A stretch of 64,000 nucleotides of DNA from Chryseolinea soli (GCF_003589925.1 NZ_CP032382.1:2418001-2482000), one strand, 5' to 3'. Shown: positions 8,234 to 17,180, counted from the stretch's first letter. A program made the numbers and translations. The notes: generated from the sequence alone by a model not told the origin.

Positions 8234-9445
8234 ATGAAAAGAATTAAGCTCAGTTGTCAATTCATTCTTGTTGTGCTCCTGGCCGTTTTTGCGAGCTGCA
8301 GTAATGATTCAGAAGATCCTACGCCCAATCCGCCAGCGAAAAGCGATGCCAAGACCATCATCGTGTTCAAATTTTCGGCGTTTAACCCGGAAGTTGGTGG
8401 GATCTTTATAGAAGCAGAAAAAAAAATTAACCTCATCGTACCGAACGGCACCGACGTGACGGCGCTTGTCCCAACGATTGTAGTGTCTGAAAAAGCTACG
8501 ATTTCTCCCACCACCGCTGTGGCGCAAAATTTCAAATCCCCTGTGGAGTATACGGTAACGGCGGAAGATGGCACCACGCAAAAGTATACCGTAACCGTTA
8601 CGGTAAGCACGGCGGTGTCGTTCACCCTTAGTCCGATGACGACACCAACCGATATTGAGCAAGATGGCGTCCTGATCCTCGACGGAACCCAGTTTGGTTC
8701 TTATGAGAACAATAAGGTTGTATTGAAGAATAAAACGACCGGCACCGAGGTGGAGATCAAGGCGGCTTCTGCGTCTACCGCCACGCGCCTGTTCTTTAAA
8801 ATTCCGGCCGACCTGGTGCTGGGTGACTATACCTTCACCGTTTTTGTAGGCGCACAGTCGCTTCAGGCGGCAGAGACATTAACCATTGTTCTTCATGCTC
8901 CTACCATAACTTCGGTGGATAAAACAACCGTTAACCCGGAAGATGTTATTGTCATTACTGGTAAGTACTTTGCGGCGAGTGGAAATGAAGTGAAATTAGA
9001 ACAGGATGGTTTTGTGTTTACCCTGAAAGTGATCACCGAATCCGCTACGTCCATCTCGGCACAACTGCCGGAAAACATCTTCGACGGTGAACATACCCTC
9101 AGCGTGATCTCCAATGATATCGAGCGTTTTTACGGTCAAAAGATCACGGTCGCTCCGCCGGCAAACAAACCGGAAATCACACAGATCGACAAGTCCACGT
9201 ATAACAAAGGCGACGTCATGACCCTTACGGGTAAAAATCTTAAAAAGACAGGCGTAGTGACGTATATCTACTTCGTGCCCTTCACATCGGGTGTGGGATT
9301 CACAGGAAGCGGTGTTGTGAATAGCGACGGAACGGTGATGACGTTCACCATTCCTTCAAACTTGTCGGCCGGCACCTACGAAGTTATCGTGGATGTTGAC
9401 GGAACCGAAAGTGAAAGCTATCGCGACATCATTAAGATCAATTAA
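8234..9445 (+). CDS. IPT/TIG-domain lipoprotein
   Basis: A 403-residue exported lipoprotein. The signal peptide ends in a lipobox LAVFASC with the acylated Cys at residue 22, followed by an acidic, Pro-rich linker. Residues 40-125 form a module of the DUF5018 kind with conserved EYTVTAEDGTTQKYTV. Residues 130-400 hold three immunoglobulin-like IPT/TIG repeats, each with a PTITSVDKTTVNPEDVI or PEITQIDKSTYNKGDV start. Such proteins sit on the outer membrane and often bind carbohydrates or matrix. No SusC/D genes adjoin it, so a substrate cannot be proposed. A strong terminator follows. Confidence 0.8.
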   Translation: MKRIKLSCQFILVVLLAVFASCSNDSEDPTPNPPAKSDAKTIIVFKFSAFNPEVGGIFIEAEKKINLIVPNGTDVTALVPTIVVSEKATISPTTAVAQNFKSPVEYTVTAEDGTTQKYTVTVTVSTAVSFTLSPMTTPTDIEQDGVLILDGTQFGSYENNKVVLKNKTTGTEVEIKAASASTATRLFFKIPADLVLGDYTFTVFVGAQSLQAAETLTIVLHAPTITSVDKTTVNPEDVIVITGKYFAASGNEVKLEQDGFVFTLKVITESATSISAQLPENIFDGEHTLSVISNDIERFYGQKITVAPPANKPEITQIDKSTYNKGDVMTLTGKNLKKTGVVTYIYFVPFTSGVGFTGSGVVNSDGTVMTFTIPSNLSAGTYEVIVDVDGTESESYRDIIKIN

Positions 9446-9468
9446 TATATAGTCTGGTCTGATCATTT

Positions 9469-9498
9469 AAAATGGCAGCTCCGCGAGCTGCCATTTTT
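9469..9498 (+). terminator. rho-independent terminator after TIG lipoprotein
   Basis: A perfect stem AATGGCAGCT / AGCTGCCATT with a 5-base loop and a T run follows the stop codon of the lipoprotein by 24 bp. Confidence 0.85.
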
Positions 9499-9522
9499 CT
9501 TGTTGGGACATTTGCTGCGTAA

Positions 9523-9552
9523 AAAAGGTGTCGTTAAGGGGCGACACCTTTT
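9523..9552 (-). terminator. hairpin terminator, possibly bidirectional
   Basis: A perfect 11-bp stem, AAAAGGTGTCG and its complement, with an 8-base loop lies between the lipoprotein and the convergent AraC-type gene. The A and T tracts on both sides allow it to act on either strand. Confidence 0.65.
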
Positions 9553-9659
9553 AATCTATAACTCTACTTGTTTCATCGGCACAAAAATGGAGCGTGTTCA
9601 TTGGCGTCGGCTCGACAAATGAAGGCCTGTTTGTCTGTTCCGAACCTTGTGAAGGGTAG

Positions 9660-10469
9660 TTATTTTGGAGATCGACCTTTTTTTGCCTTGTTAAGTTGCG
9701 TGGGCGGATGTCCGAACAGTTTTTTAAAGGCAAATGAGAAATGGGAGAAATTTTCAAATCCTAGATCAAGGTAGACGTCCGATGGTCTTTTATGTTTCTT
9801 GTCAATAAGATAGTGGGCTTCCTCAAGTCTTTTTTGAACCAACCAATGACTCGGCGTTGCCTTGAATATTTTTTCAAAATCTCTTTTAAAAGCCGACAGG
9901 CTCCTGCCCGTTAAATAGGCAAACCGCTCGATGCTTACGTTGAACTTATAATTTCGATTCATGAACTTTTCAAGATCTATTTTTTCCGGATCGCCGAAGT
10001 CGAATAAAATGTCGGCTAGCTCAGGGTTGGCCTTCAGCAATATCAAAAGCAATTCAGTTCTTTTGATATTCAAAAAATCCTTCTCAATCACGCCCTTCTC
10101 ATTGAAATAAGGCATCAGGGATCGTACAAAATTTTCAACCAACTCATTTTTCTTTAGCGGCATGATGGCATCGACTGTCTTTTTGCCTCTCGGTAGGAAT
10201 CTGTATGAATCGTTAAACGCAACTAAAAATTCCTGTTCAAACAAAATGTAGATCTTTTTGAATGCGCCGTTAATGGTTTGCTTGGTGTACTTTGCCAAGT
10301 GATTTCTTCTGCCTATCCCATAATGGCCTGGCGCTAGCTTGTATTCTTTACTACCATCGTAAACCAGCATGGCCCCCGAAACCAAATACATAAAGCAATG
10401 GTCGGGTATAAATTGCTCCGTAGACGGTGATGGGCTTATATAACAAGCAGAGATGGCGGTTTCTTTCAT
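9660..10469 (-). CDS. AraC-family transcriptional regulator
   Basis: A 269-residue regulator. The N-terminal half looks like a cupin-type sensing domain (GAMLVYDGSKEYKLAPGHYG near residue 40). The C-terminal 100 residues hold the two helix-turn-helix units of AraC proteins, with FAYLTGRSLSAFKRDFEKIF and the signature DLGFENFSHFSFAFKKLFG-P-P. It lies 2 bp downstream of an SDR reductase gene and is probably co-transcribed with it, so it likely controls this pair or a nearby redox gene. The ligand is unknown. Confidence 0.9.
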   Translation of the reverse strand: MKETAISACYISPSPSTEQFIPDHCFMYLVSGAMLVYDGSKEYKLAPGHYGIGRRNHLAKYTKQTINGAFKKIYILFEQEFLVAFNDSYRFLPRGKKTVDAIMPLKKNELVENFVRSLMPYFNEKGVIEKDFLNIKRTELLLILLKANPELADILFDFGDPEKIDLEKFMNRNYKFNVSIERFAYLTGRSLSAFKRDFEKIFKATPSHWLVQKRLEEAHYLIDKKHKRPSDVYLDLGFENFSHFSFAFKKLFGHPPTQLNKAKKGRSPK

Positions 10470-10471
10470 CG

Positions 10472-11515
10472 TTACCCTTTAATTAACCCTAATCGGAATA
10501 AACTTTCGGCTGTTGCCACAATAGCTTCTTCGTTTGACCGTGGTGACCAATTTAGCAACTCTTTGGCCTTTTCTCCACTCGCTTGCGCATATTGTCCCAG
10601 TAATGCTACCAGCATTTTTAAGGAAGGATTTTTCAGTGCCGCTAGTCTTAATTTCCAATTGGGCAGTTCTTTGGTGGGGACTTTTTTCGCATCGTCGCCC
10701 AATCTGCGTGTCAAAATTTTAGCGACATCAAACATCGATAAGGCGTTACCCGTAGTGGCGAGAAATCTCTCGCCTTTTGCTTTCGGACTTGTCATGGCGA
10801 GCAAATGTAAATCAGCAACATCACGGACATCCACATAACAGGAATCAATCTTAGGGCAAGCGACGACTTTACCCTCTAACATTTGCCGGATCATTTGTTG
10901 CGAATGGGAGAAATCTTCTCCCAAAACAGGTCCCATCACCGCTACCGGATTGATGGTGGCGAGCTCAAGGCTGCCGCCTTCATCTCTCATGAAATCCCAG
11001 GCGGTTTTTTCCGCCATGGTTTTTGATTTTTGGTAGGGATGGATCTTTGCCTGGAGATTTGTCCAATCTTTTTCTGTGTAAGGTGTCTTTCGGTTTTCGT
11101 GTCCGCAACCAATGGCGCCGTAGGCAGAAGTTAACACCACGCGCTTTACACCCGCGTTTCGCGAAGCCTTCAAAACCCGTATCACACCTTCTTTCGCCGG
11201 CTTAATTAATTCGTCTTCGTGTGTGAATTTAATGGCGGGTGTCGGGGATGCAACGTGCAAAACAAATTCACAATTCTTAACAGCCTCATTCCAATTTTCG
11301 TCGTCGGTAAGATCCGCTTTTATGAATGAAAGGTTGTCAAATGAAGTAATGCCTCCATTTTTAAGCATCCCGTGCACTTCAGTTTGCCGGTTCATGGAAC
11401 GAAGTGTTGTTCTCACCGAATAACCTTGTTGAAGTAATTTTAAGATGCAGTGAACGGCAATGAAGCCTGAACCGCCTGTGACTAAAACTGTTTTGTCGTT
11501 GTTTGAACCAGCCAT
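10472..11515 (-). CDS. NAD(P)-dependent extended-SDR reductase/epimerase
   Basis: A 347-residue cytoplasmic enzyme of the extended short-chain dehydrogenase fold. The nucleotide-binding motif VTGGSGFIA is at residues 13-21, the aldehyde-reductase-like NADP-selecting RS follows near 39, and the catalytic Tyr-Lys pair sits in PYQKSKTMAE near residue 160. Overall it resembles dihydroflavonol-4-reductase-like and cinnamoyl-CoA-reductase-like proteins, which reduce carbonyls in small molecules. The substrate is unknown. It is followed at 2 bp by the AraC regulator gene. Confidence 0.88.
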   Translation of the reverse strand: MAGSNNDKTVLVTGGSGFIAVHCILKLLQQGYSVRTTLRSMNRQTEVHGMLKNGGITSFDNLSFIKADLTDDENWNEAVKNCEFVLHVASPTPAIKFTHEDELIKPAKEGVIRVLKASRNAGVKRVVLTSAYGAIGCGHENRKTPYTEKDWTNLQAKIHPYQKSKTMAEKTAWDFMRDEGGSLELATINPVAVMGPVLGEDFSHSQQMIRQMLEGKVVACPKIDSCYVDVRDVADLHLLAMTSPKAKGERFLATTGNALSMFDVAKILTRRLGDDAKKVPTKELPNWKLRLAALKNPSLKMLVALLGQYAQASGEKAKELLNWSPRSNEEAIVATAESLFRLGLIKG

Positions 11516-11843
11516 TTTTTTTAATGTTTAGGCTACAAACTTCGGCTATAAGCAGGCGGCAAGTTTTGTTGTATCGTCCAAAATTAGTGTGTTTAAAAGT
11601 CCAAAATACCTCCTATCCGTCGCCATGGAATCCGGCAGGGATTGCAGAGCCTGCTTTCGAATGCCGGGTTGAGCTTGGTCATCATTTTTTTTTCGCCCCA
11701 TGGTTCGTTCATCACATCGGCGGTCCAGTCGTAGATGTCGTCGGGCGGTTCTTGGAAGGTAGTTACGGCGGCCGTAAAAGTTTTGGGTTTCGTTTCTGGA
11801 GAATTTCAGCGACCAGCGTGGGTGGCGTTTGACCAAAGGGAAT
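11516..11843. other. intergenic region with possible gene remnant
   Basis: A 328-bp gap between two minus-strand genes. The minus strand shows a short protein-like stretch (FQEPPDDIYDWTADVMNEPW, about 11705-11765) without a start or recognisable family, which could be the rest of a lost gene. No terminator hairpin is obvious. Confidence 0.3.
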
Positions 11844-13190
11844 TTACTTCGACTTCAACAACCCTGGAAAGAATATGCCATCCGGTGACTCAAACGAAAG
11901 ATCAAGCAACGCGCTAACCAGCGGCGCGATGTCTTCGAGTCCCATGAGCGGCACGACTTTGCCTTTTTGAAATCCTGCCCCGGATCCGATGAAACCGGTT
12001 TGAATGTTTTTGAAGTCGGGATAAAATCCGTGTGTTCCACCTTTGCCGGGTTGCACCGGGGTGCCGTCGGCCGTTGCGCTGATGGTCACGCCTTCAATGG
12101 CCGAGATGGCCAGGGTGACGTTGGGATCGGCGCCGATCTTTTTCATTTCGTCGGGGGTCAGGATCCTGAAAAGCTTCTTTTCGTTGTCGGGAAGTTTTTG
12201 GAGAATGGCCTGCACTTGTTGGAGGGTCTTCGTGTCGCCTTTGGTTTTCAGGTGAAGAAACGCCGAACCACCCGAAGCGTGAAACGCTGCTTTCCAGTTG
12301 CCGCGGTTGGGAGCCTTTTCGATGAGGCCTGCGCGTTCGAGCCAGACGTTGGGGGCAAGGGTGGTGTGAATGTCGACAAAGCCATGATCGCCGACGATGA
12401 GAAATGCTGTGCTGTCTTTTATGCCGGCCCGTGCGGCACTTTCTATAATTCTTCCGATCGCGTTGTCCACGCCGGCAACGGCCTTCCGCACGTTTTCACT
12501 ATCGCGACCGTCGGCGTGAGCAAAGTGGTCGACACAAACCAAATGCACGGCGGTGAACTGTGGGCGATAGGTTTCGATCAGGTACGACGTCATGCGACCC
12601 AGGTTTTCGTCCATCAGCAAATAGTCGCTGTTCAGTTTGGTGCCGTCGAGTTTGCCCGTCGCGTTTGCCTCGACCTCGGCAAACAACGATGAAGGTGAAG
12701 TATGTTTGCGCAGGGGACCGAGCCGGTCGCTGCCATCGGGTTTTGCGGGCCACACTTCGGGAAAGTTGTAGTCGATGGGCGCACCCACCGTGACCGGCCA
12801 TTGTATGCCGGCGGTTTTTAGTCCCTTCTTTTTGCAGGCGTCCCACAGCGTTTCCACTTTTATCAGGCTTTCATCCCAATACCAATTGCCCGTTTGTCCT
12901 TCCGGCTCAAAGGGCGTGTTGTAATAAACGCCATGCTTGGCCGGCAGCGCGCCCGTGACCATGGTGGTGTGCGAAGGAAACGTTACGGTTGGAAACACAC
13001 CGCGTACACCGTCGGCATACACGCCGTTGCGGGCCAAGGCTTGAATGTTGGGCGCCGGCCAGGATGGATCTTTATAAAACTCCGGACGCAAACCGTCGAT
13101 GCTGATCATCACTACATATTTTGCTTTCTGTGCAACAGAGGATGCCAGGGCTATTAGAACCAGGCAAGTCGTAAAGAGAAATTTCTTCAT
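11844..13190 (-). CDS. secreted type I phosphodiesterase/nucleotide pyrophosphatase
   Basis: A 448-residue enzyme of the alkaline phosphatase superfamily, ENPP-like. A Sec signal peptide (1-20, cut after SVAQ) directs export. Metal-binding and catalytic motifs are visible: VVMISIDGLRPEF (26-38), the nucleophile Thr in FPTVTFPSHTTMVTG (66-80), GHFAHADG-type CVDHFAHADGRD near 227, and the His-Asp motif VGDHGF near 268. The family cleaves phosphodiester or pyrophosphate bonds of nucleotides, sugar nucleotides or lipids, using two zinc ions. It stands alone, with only decayed sequence downstream, and its substrate is not evident. Confidence 0.9.
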   Translation of the reverse strand: MKKFLFTTCLVLIALASSVAQKAKYVVMISIDGLRPEFYKDPSWPAPNIQALARNGVYADGVRGVFPTVTFPSHTTMVTGALPAKHGVYYNTPFEPEGQTGNWYWDESLIKVETLWDACKKKGLKTAGIQWPVTVGAPIDYNFPEVWPAKPDGSDRLGPLRKHTSPSSLFAEVEANATGKLDGTKLNSDYLLMDENLGRMTSYLIETYRPQFTAVHLVCVDHFAHADGRDSENVRKAVAGVDNAIGRIIESAARAGIKDSTAFLIVGDHGFVDIHTTLAPNVWLERAGLIEKAPNRGNWKAAFHASGGSAFLHLKTKGDTKTLQQVQAILQKLPDNEKKLFRILTPDEMKKIGADPNVTLAISAIEGVTISATADGTPVQPGKGGTHGFYPDFKNIQTGFIGSGAGFQKGKVVPLMGLEDIAPLVSALLDLSFESPDGIFFPGLLKSK

Positions 13191-13734
13191 GGGGGGTAGG
13201 GGGCGGTTAGCTTTTCGTCTAAGTTAATAGTATCCAAAGTAAGCCCTAATCGCCATGCGCTGGTGCAGCGGAAGGTACTGTTAAAGAAATGATGACGGTC
13301 TCGTAACGTCGGGATAAAATTGCGGGGATCTCATTAAGCAGTTGTTATTCGTATCGCAACGATAGCGCGACGGCCTTGCACCTTTCAGTTTGTTCCGTGG
13401 TGAACGTGCATGTTTCAAAATAAATTTGTGAGCGTGATTGAAAACAATGCCTTCAATATCTTGGGTAGATATCCTCAGCAGTAAACAATATTTATCCCGG
13501 GTTTCAACTCGTGGCTCTTTTGTCAAGGCTGATACTTTAGGCTACCCATTAGCGCTGGCGTGATTTGATCGATACGTTTTGAGATCACGGAATTGGTGTT
13601 CCCTTTTTTCCGGTATTCTCTACTGTTGTTCGCTTTTTTACAATTATGAAACACGCCTTAGAACCTACCTTGTTCTACACCGATATCACTATCGGCAAAT
13701 AAAATTCAATTAAACCCTCTAAACGTAATCAGTT
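13191..13734. other. intergenic region without recognised gene
   Basis: A 544-bp stretch between divergent genes. I see short frames only, none with a known motif, and no clear hairpin. It should contain the promoters of the phosphodiesterase and of the hypothetical gene at 13735. Confidence 0.35.
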
Positions 13735-14196
13735 ATGCAATCAAACAAACCATCATCCCAGTTTATCGCAGGAAGTGTCAGTATTGATGACCTACTAACC
13801 GGCCTAAAGTCAGGCAAAGTTCCCATTAGCCGAAAGTTTGCCGGATGGGCGAAAGATTCTAAGATTCCAGATTGTGTTGCGTTTTCTCCTTCTTCCAGCT
13901 GCGACTTGTGGTTTGACATACCAAAGGAAGCCATTGAAAACGTTGAAGTTGTAGGCTCCGCTCCATGCGAAGACCATGTTCATGCTGAAGTTTCGATCAG
14001 CTTTGTCACGGACAATTCATTTGTGGACACAATTTGTCAGTTGTTGTCTCACTTCTATTGGTCATCAAATTCGATTGGTCCTGTGGAATCTCCGCAGTCC
14101 AAGCTCGACTGCGACTACTACAATCGAATGTGTAGAAAATATGGTGGTGAATGGTGCAATATAGTGCGAAGGGCATGTGGGTCAAAAGGCTCATAA
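13735..14196 (+). CDS. hypothetical protein, Cys-rich C-terminus
   Basis: A 153-residue protein that I do not recognise. There is no signal peptide or membrane segment. The N-terminal half contains DDLLTGLKSGKVPISRKFAGWA, and the middle shows CDLWFDIPKEAIENVEVVG. Six cysteines are spread over the C-terminal half, including the CDYYNRMCRKYGGEWC stretch, which may bind metal. The ATG at 13735 is preceded by an AT-rich leader. It is monocistronic, with a strong terminator 170 bp downstream. Confidence 0.45.
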   Translation: MQSNKPSSQFIAGSVSIDDLLTGLKSGKVPISRKFAGWAKDSKIPDCVAFSPSSSCDLWFDIPKEAIENVEVVGSAPCEDHVHAEVSISFVTDNSFVDTICQLLSHFYWSSNSIGPVESPQSKLDCDYYNRMCRKYGGEWCNIVRRACGSKGS

Positions 14197-14365
14197 AATA
14201 CTGGGTAGATTGCAGATCAAACCCCAAGTCCACGGTTTGCAAAATGGGAGATGAGATGACCAGTCGGCTCGAAAACCGGGGCAAGAGTCTATCATCGCGC
14301 TGACAAACCGACTGAGAGCGGCATCGAAGTGGAGCAATCCGTATCAACACCGAGATTTCCATTTA

Positions 14366-14393
14366 AAAAAGGCCGGATCGATCCGGCCTTTTT
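14366..14393. terminator. perfect palindromic terminator
   Basis: A fully symmetric hairpin with stem AAAAAGGCCGGATC and its complement, ending in a T run on both strands. It separates the hypothetical gene from the convergent CDGSH fragment and Crp-type gene. Confidence 0.8.
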
Positions 14394-14404
14394 GCTGGAG
14401 GTAA

Positions 14405-14455
14405 AGTGATGGTTTGCGCAGCGCGTTATGCGTCCCATCACAATAAGGCAGGTTC
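14405..14455 (-). pseudogene. CDGSH gene 3' fragment
   Basis: The minus strand encodes LPYCDGTHNALRK, the end of a CDGSH iron-sulfur protein, directly downstream of the Crp-type regulator gene. Bases 14426-14449 are identical to 7511-7534 in the intact gene. No first motif or Cys-x-Cys pair precedes it, so only the C-terminal piece is left. Confidence 0.6.
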
Positions 14456-14460
14456 ATCCT

Positions 14461-15081
14461 TCATTTTCCAATGCGTTTTCTTATGCGGCTGAGCGACGGA
14501 TTGGTAATGCCCAAGTATGAGGAGATATGGTAGGCAGGGATTCGCTGGATAATGTTGGGATGCTCTTCCAGCAGCCTCACATAACGCTGCTCATGCGAAA
14601 AGAAAACAAACTCCTCCGTGCGCGTTTGCGCATAAGAGAAGAATAGCTCTGCCAGTAGCCTGCCAAATTTGCTCCACGCTGAACTTGATTCATACAGGTC
14701 ATTGAGATCCTTATAGGATATGGATATGATCTCGGAATCCTCCATCGCTTCTATAAAGTACCAGCAGGGATTGCGTGTGATAAAGCTCCTGAAAGACACC
14801 ACAAATTGGCTTTCCGAGAAAAAGAATAGATTTTTATCTTCCTGCTTCTCGTCATCGTGGTAATAGATGCGAAATATACCCTTCACCACAAGCCCCAGGT
14901 CGCTGCAAACCATGCTTTGCATATTGAAGAAGTCACCTTTTTTTATTTTCCGCGACCTCCAGAAGGGAAGACCCTTACCAATTTCATCGTCGGGCATGGA
15001 TGCGAATTGCTTCAGATGCAGGACCAAGGTGTCTTTGGTGTCCATAGTGATGCTGTCAAAATTTCGTAATACATATGTCAA
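14461..15081 (-). CDS. Crp/Fnr-family regulator with cyclic-nucleotide-binding-like domain
   Basis: A 206-residue regulator. Residues 30-130 form a cNMP-binding-like beta barrel (KKGDFFNMQ, GLVVKGIFRIYY, ESQFVVSFRSFI). Residues 160-205 hold a short winged helix with IPAYHISSYLGITNPSLSRIRKRI. The domain lacks a clear phosphate-binding cassette, as is common for Bacteroidota members, so the signal is unknown. The start at 15081 overlaps the stop of the upstream membrane-protein gene by 4 bp, which argues for translational coupling. A later ATG at 15045 is possible. Such regulators often control the gene they are coupled with. Confidence 0.85.
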   Translation of the reverse strand: MTYVLRNFDSITMDTKDTLVLHLKQFASMPDDEIGKGLPFWRSRKIKKGDFFNMQSMVCSDLGLVVKGIFRIYYHDDEKQEDKNLFFFSESQFVVSFRSFITRNPCWYFIEAMEDSEIISISYKDLNDLYESSSAWSKFGRLLAELFFSYAQTRTEEFVFFSHEQRYVRLLEEHPNIIQRIPAYHISSYLGITNPSLSRIRKRIGK

Positions 15082-15575
15082 TCGCTTTGCGCGCTCCTGT
15101 TCATTTTTCTTTGTCGTACCATTTGGTAACTGATACCGGCAAGAAACAAGATGAACAGAAAAAGCAAAGTTACACCGATTACCGGATCGGTTGGTCCTTT
15201 TGCTAACGGGTTTCCCACGGGCACTCGTGTAAAAGTTTCATTTACGGTTGGTACTAACGAAAGAAAAAAGCTGAAGGACAGCAAAAAGGTCTCGAAGTAC
15301 CTTGCCCTTGCATTCCCTTGTCGTTTCGCATGCAGGAAATAGCCTACAACGGCAAGTAAAAAAATGAACAATGAGAAGGCATGACCGGGGTTGATCCCCC
15401 CATTCCTGCTCAAGCCCAACGCGGTTAAGGAAGTGACCATCGTCCCATAAAAATAAATCCGTCCGCTGTTCGTCGCGAGATCAATTTTCCGGTACTTCAC
15501 ATATGACACTAAAGCTGCTCCAATGGCAACAATACCGACTGCGGTATGAAAGATGCCTAAATTTGATAATCCCAT
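15078..15575 (-). CDS. hypothetical four-helix membrane protein
   Basis: Translated from the ATG at 15573-15575, this is a 165-residue integral membrane protein. Four hydrophobic stretches are visible: about 8-24, 46-60, 68-86 and 130-150, with a polar loop FTRVPVGNPLAKGPTDP before the last. No catalytic motif is seen. The longer frame from 15668 starts in unlikely sequence and lacks a reason to prefer it. The gene overlaps the Crp-type regulator by 4 bp. Confidence 0.65.
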   Translation of the reverse strand: MGLSNLGIFHTAVGIVAIGAALVSYVKYRKIDLATNSGRIYFYGTMVTSLTALGLSRNGGINPGHAFSLFIFLLAVVGYFLHAKRQGNARARYFETFLLSFSFFLSLVPTVNETFTRVPVGNPLAKGPTDPVIGVTLLFLFILFLAGISYQMVRQRKMNRSAQSD

Positions 15576-15895
15576 TTCAATTTTTTTTGACAAAGCTTTG
15601 CAGAAATGGAATAAGAGATTTTCACTTAAGTTAAAAAAGTAAAACTTGAGTGGGAAGGGAGGGGGCATTCACCTAACCCCAGGCTTTAGCCTGGGGTTGT
15701 CGTGTGATCAAGTAGAGGTGCCATAGGAAAGCCGGATCGATCTTCACGTTTCATGGCACCGATCGCACACGCTGCCCCGGGCTCCGATGCCGCGAGCCTC
15801 TCTATCTAGGTGTAGCGTATCCCTTTGAGCGACGTGACCTAATGGCACTTCGGGGCCAGAGATAGTGAGGGTGCGCCATGAACGTTCGTGCTACT
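15576..15895. other. intergenic region left of the insertion sequence
   Basis: A gap of 320 bp that contains a 24-bp palindrome at 15675-15698 and short inverted pieces (GGTGCCAT near 15717, ATGGCACC near 15752). No gene is seen. It ends with the ACT target copy of the IS element. Confidence 0.4.
15677..15696. repeat. palindrome, left copy
   Basis: CCCCAGGCT-TT-AGCCTGGGG, extended by AA/TT on both sides. An exact reverse-complement copy lies at 17349-17368 on the other side of the insertion sequence. Confidence 0.85.
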
Positions 15896-15939
15896 TGTCT
15901 TGTCCTGAAATAGGTTTACACTAAACCAGTAAACCTGCA

Positions 15940-16329
15940 ATGAGAACTAAAAAGAGAAAGTGGACCCGTTTAAGCGACGAAGAAAAGAAGCGGCTAATCG
16001 AATTGTATCATTCAAGAGGTGGATGCAAAGATGAATTTTGGCGTCAGTTCATAGATAAGGGCAGTAGAAATCAGGGTCGGTTATTGAGGTGGATGCGTCA
16101 GCTTGGTCTCGAGAAAAAACGTGTTCCAAGGAAACCCTTAAATTTGCGACCTATGGGTAGTAAGAAGAAGGGCAAAAAAGACTCAGATCAGGCGCTAACA
16201 GCCAGGATTAAAGAACTGGAAAAGCAGCTGGAGGATAGCCGACTAAAAGAAGAAGCTTACAGACGGATGATTCAGATAGCGGAGAAGGATCTCAAAATTG
16301 ACATCCAAAAAAAGTCCGATACCAAGTAA
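15940..16329 (+). CDS. IS3-family OrfA, helix-turn-helix protein
   Basis: A 129-residue basic protein. Residues 8-60 form a helix-turn-helix region (LSDEEKKRLIELYHSRGGCK, RLLRWMRQLGLEKK), and residues 85-120 form a leucine-zipper-like coiled coil (ARIKELEKQLEDSRLKEEAY). OrfA of this family binds the IS ends and is fused to OrfB by a programmed -1 frameshift to form the active transposase. The frame ends with a stop codon at 16327-16329, after the slippery site. Confidence 0.88.
   Translation: MRTKKRKWTRLSDEEKKRLIELYHSRGGCKDEFWRQFIDKGSRNQGRLLRWMRQLGLEKKRVPRKPLNLRPMGSKKKGKKDSDQALTARIKELEKQLEDSRLKEEAYRRMIQIAEKDLKIDIQKKSDTK
16308..16314 (+). other. programmed -1 frameshift site A-AAA-AAG
   Basis: The heptamer lies in the right phase near the end of orfA (codons CAA AAA AAG). 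After slipping one base back, the frame stays open through 16338 and runs into orfB without a stop. This is the same slippery sequence as in other IS3-family elements. Confidence 0.8.
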
Positions 16330-16337
16330 TCCATCAA

Positions 16338-17180
16338 ATGAAGTTGCGTTACAAACACATCGCCCTGATCCGGCTATGTCGATTACTTGGTATAACTTCT
16401 CAGGCTTATTATCAACATTTCAAACATCAAAACTCTCAGCAGACTACGCTCAAAGTTGTATTGAGCCAGGTATATAAAATTAGGGACCGACATCCTCGCA
16501 TGGGAGGAAGAAAAATTTATCGAATGATACAGTCTTTTTTGCACGAGCACCAAATCAAAATGGGCCGTGATGCATTTTTTAAGTTGCTAGAAATCAACAA
16601 CTTATTGGTTGTCCGGAAAAAGAGAAAGGTATTTACGACAAACTCCCAGCACCACTTCCATAAATACCCTAATTTAATTAAGCAATGCATTCCAGATCGC
16701 GTAAACCAACTTTGGGTAAGTGATATAACTTATTGGAAAATTAATAGTGGATACGTTTATATCAGTTTGATTACGGATGCCTATTCGCGAAAAATTATTG
16801 GCTATCATGTAGCCAAGACACTGGAAGCTACTGGAACTGTCCAAGCATTAAAAATGGCTCTACGTACAATCCAGACGAAGCCCATCAGCCTAATCCATCA
16901 CTCTGACAGGGGTCTGCAATACTGCTGTCGCCAATACACGCAGTTGCTTCGGGATAGCCTGATTCAAATTAGTATGACAGAGAATGGAGACCCCTATGAA
17001 AATGCTTTGGCTGAGCGTGTGAATGGTATATTAAAAGAAGAGTACCTTAACGAATACTCCGTTCACAATTTGAATCAGGCCAAGATGACAATGGATTTGG
17101 TAGTTAGGCTATATAATGAAGAACGCCCTCATATGAGCTGTGGCTACCAGACTCCTGAAATTATCCATTCAAGATGTTGA
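16338..17180 (+). CDS. IS3-family OrfB, DDE integrase-type transposase
   Basis: A 280-residue catalytic subunit with an N-terminal HTH_21-like part (RHPRMGGRKIYRMI near residue 55) and an rve integrase core. The catalytic triad is visible: D in WVSDITYW (near 131), D in IHHSDRGLQY (near 193), and E in ENALAERVNGILKEEY (near 229). The last part RLYNEERPHMSCGYQTPEI is the usual family end. It is probably translated mainly as an OrfAB fusion by the frameshift at 16308, because the ATG at 16338 lies within the continuing frame. Confidence 0.93.
   Translation: MKLRYKHIALIRLCRLLGITSQAYYQHFKHQNSQQTTLKVVLSQVYKIRDRHPRMGGRKIYRMIQSFLHEHQIKMGRDAFFKLLEINNLLVVRKKRKVFTTNSQHHFHKYPNLIKQCIPDRVNQLWVSDITYWKINSGYVYISLITDAYSRKIIGYHVAKTLEATGTVQALKMALRTIQTKPISLIHHSDRGLQYCCRQYTQLLRDSLIQISMTENGDPYENALAERVNGILKEEYLNEYSVHNLNQAKMTMDLVVRLYNEERPHMSCGYQTPEIIHSRC

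Noticed and set aside
11546..11836. Minus-strand frame of 96 codons after the phosphodiesterase gene
   Set aside because: The amino-acid composition is Arg-rich and irregular, and a different frame of the same bases looks more protein-like but lacks a start, so no gene is called.
15782..15870. Similarity between this stretch in reverse and 35300-35345 (AGGGATACG and nearby bases)
   Set aside because: The shared part is only about nine bases with weak surroundings, too little to call a repeat family.
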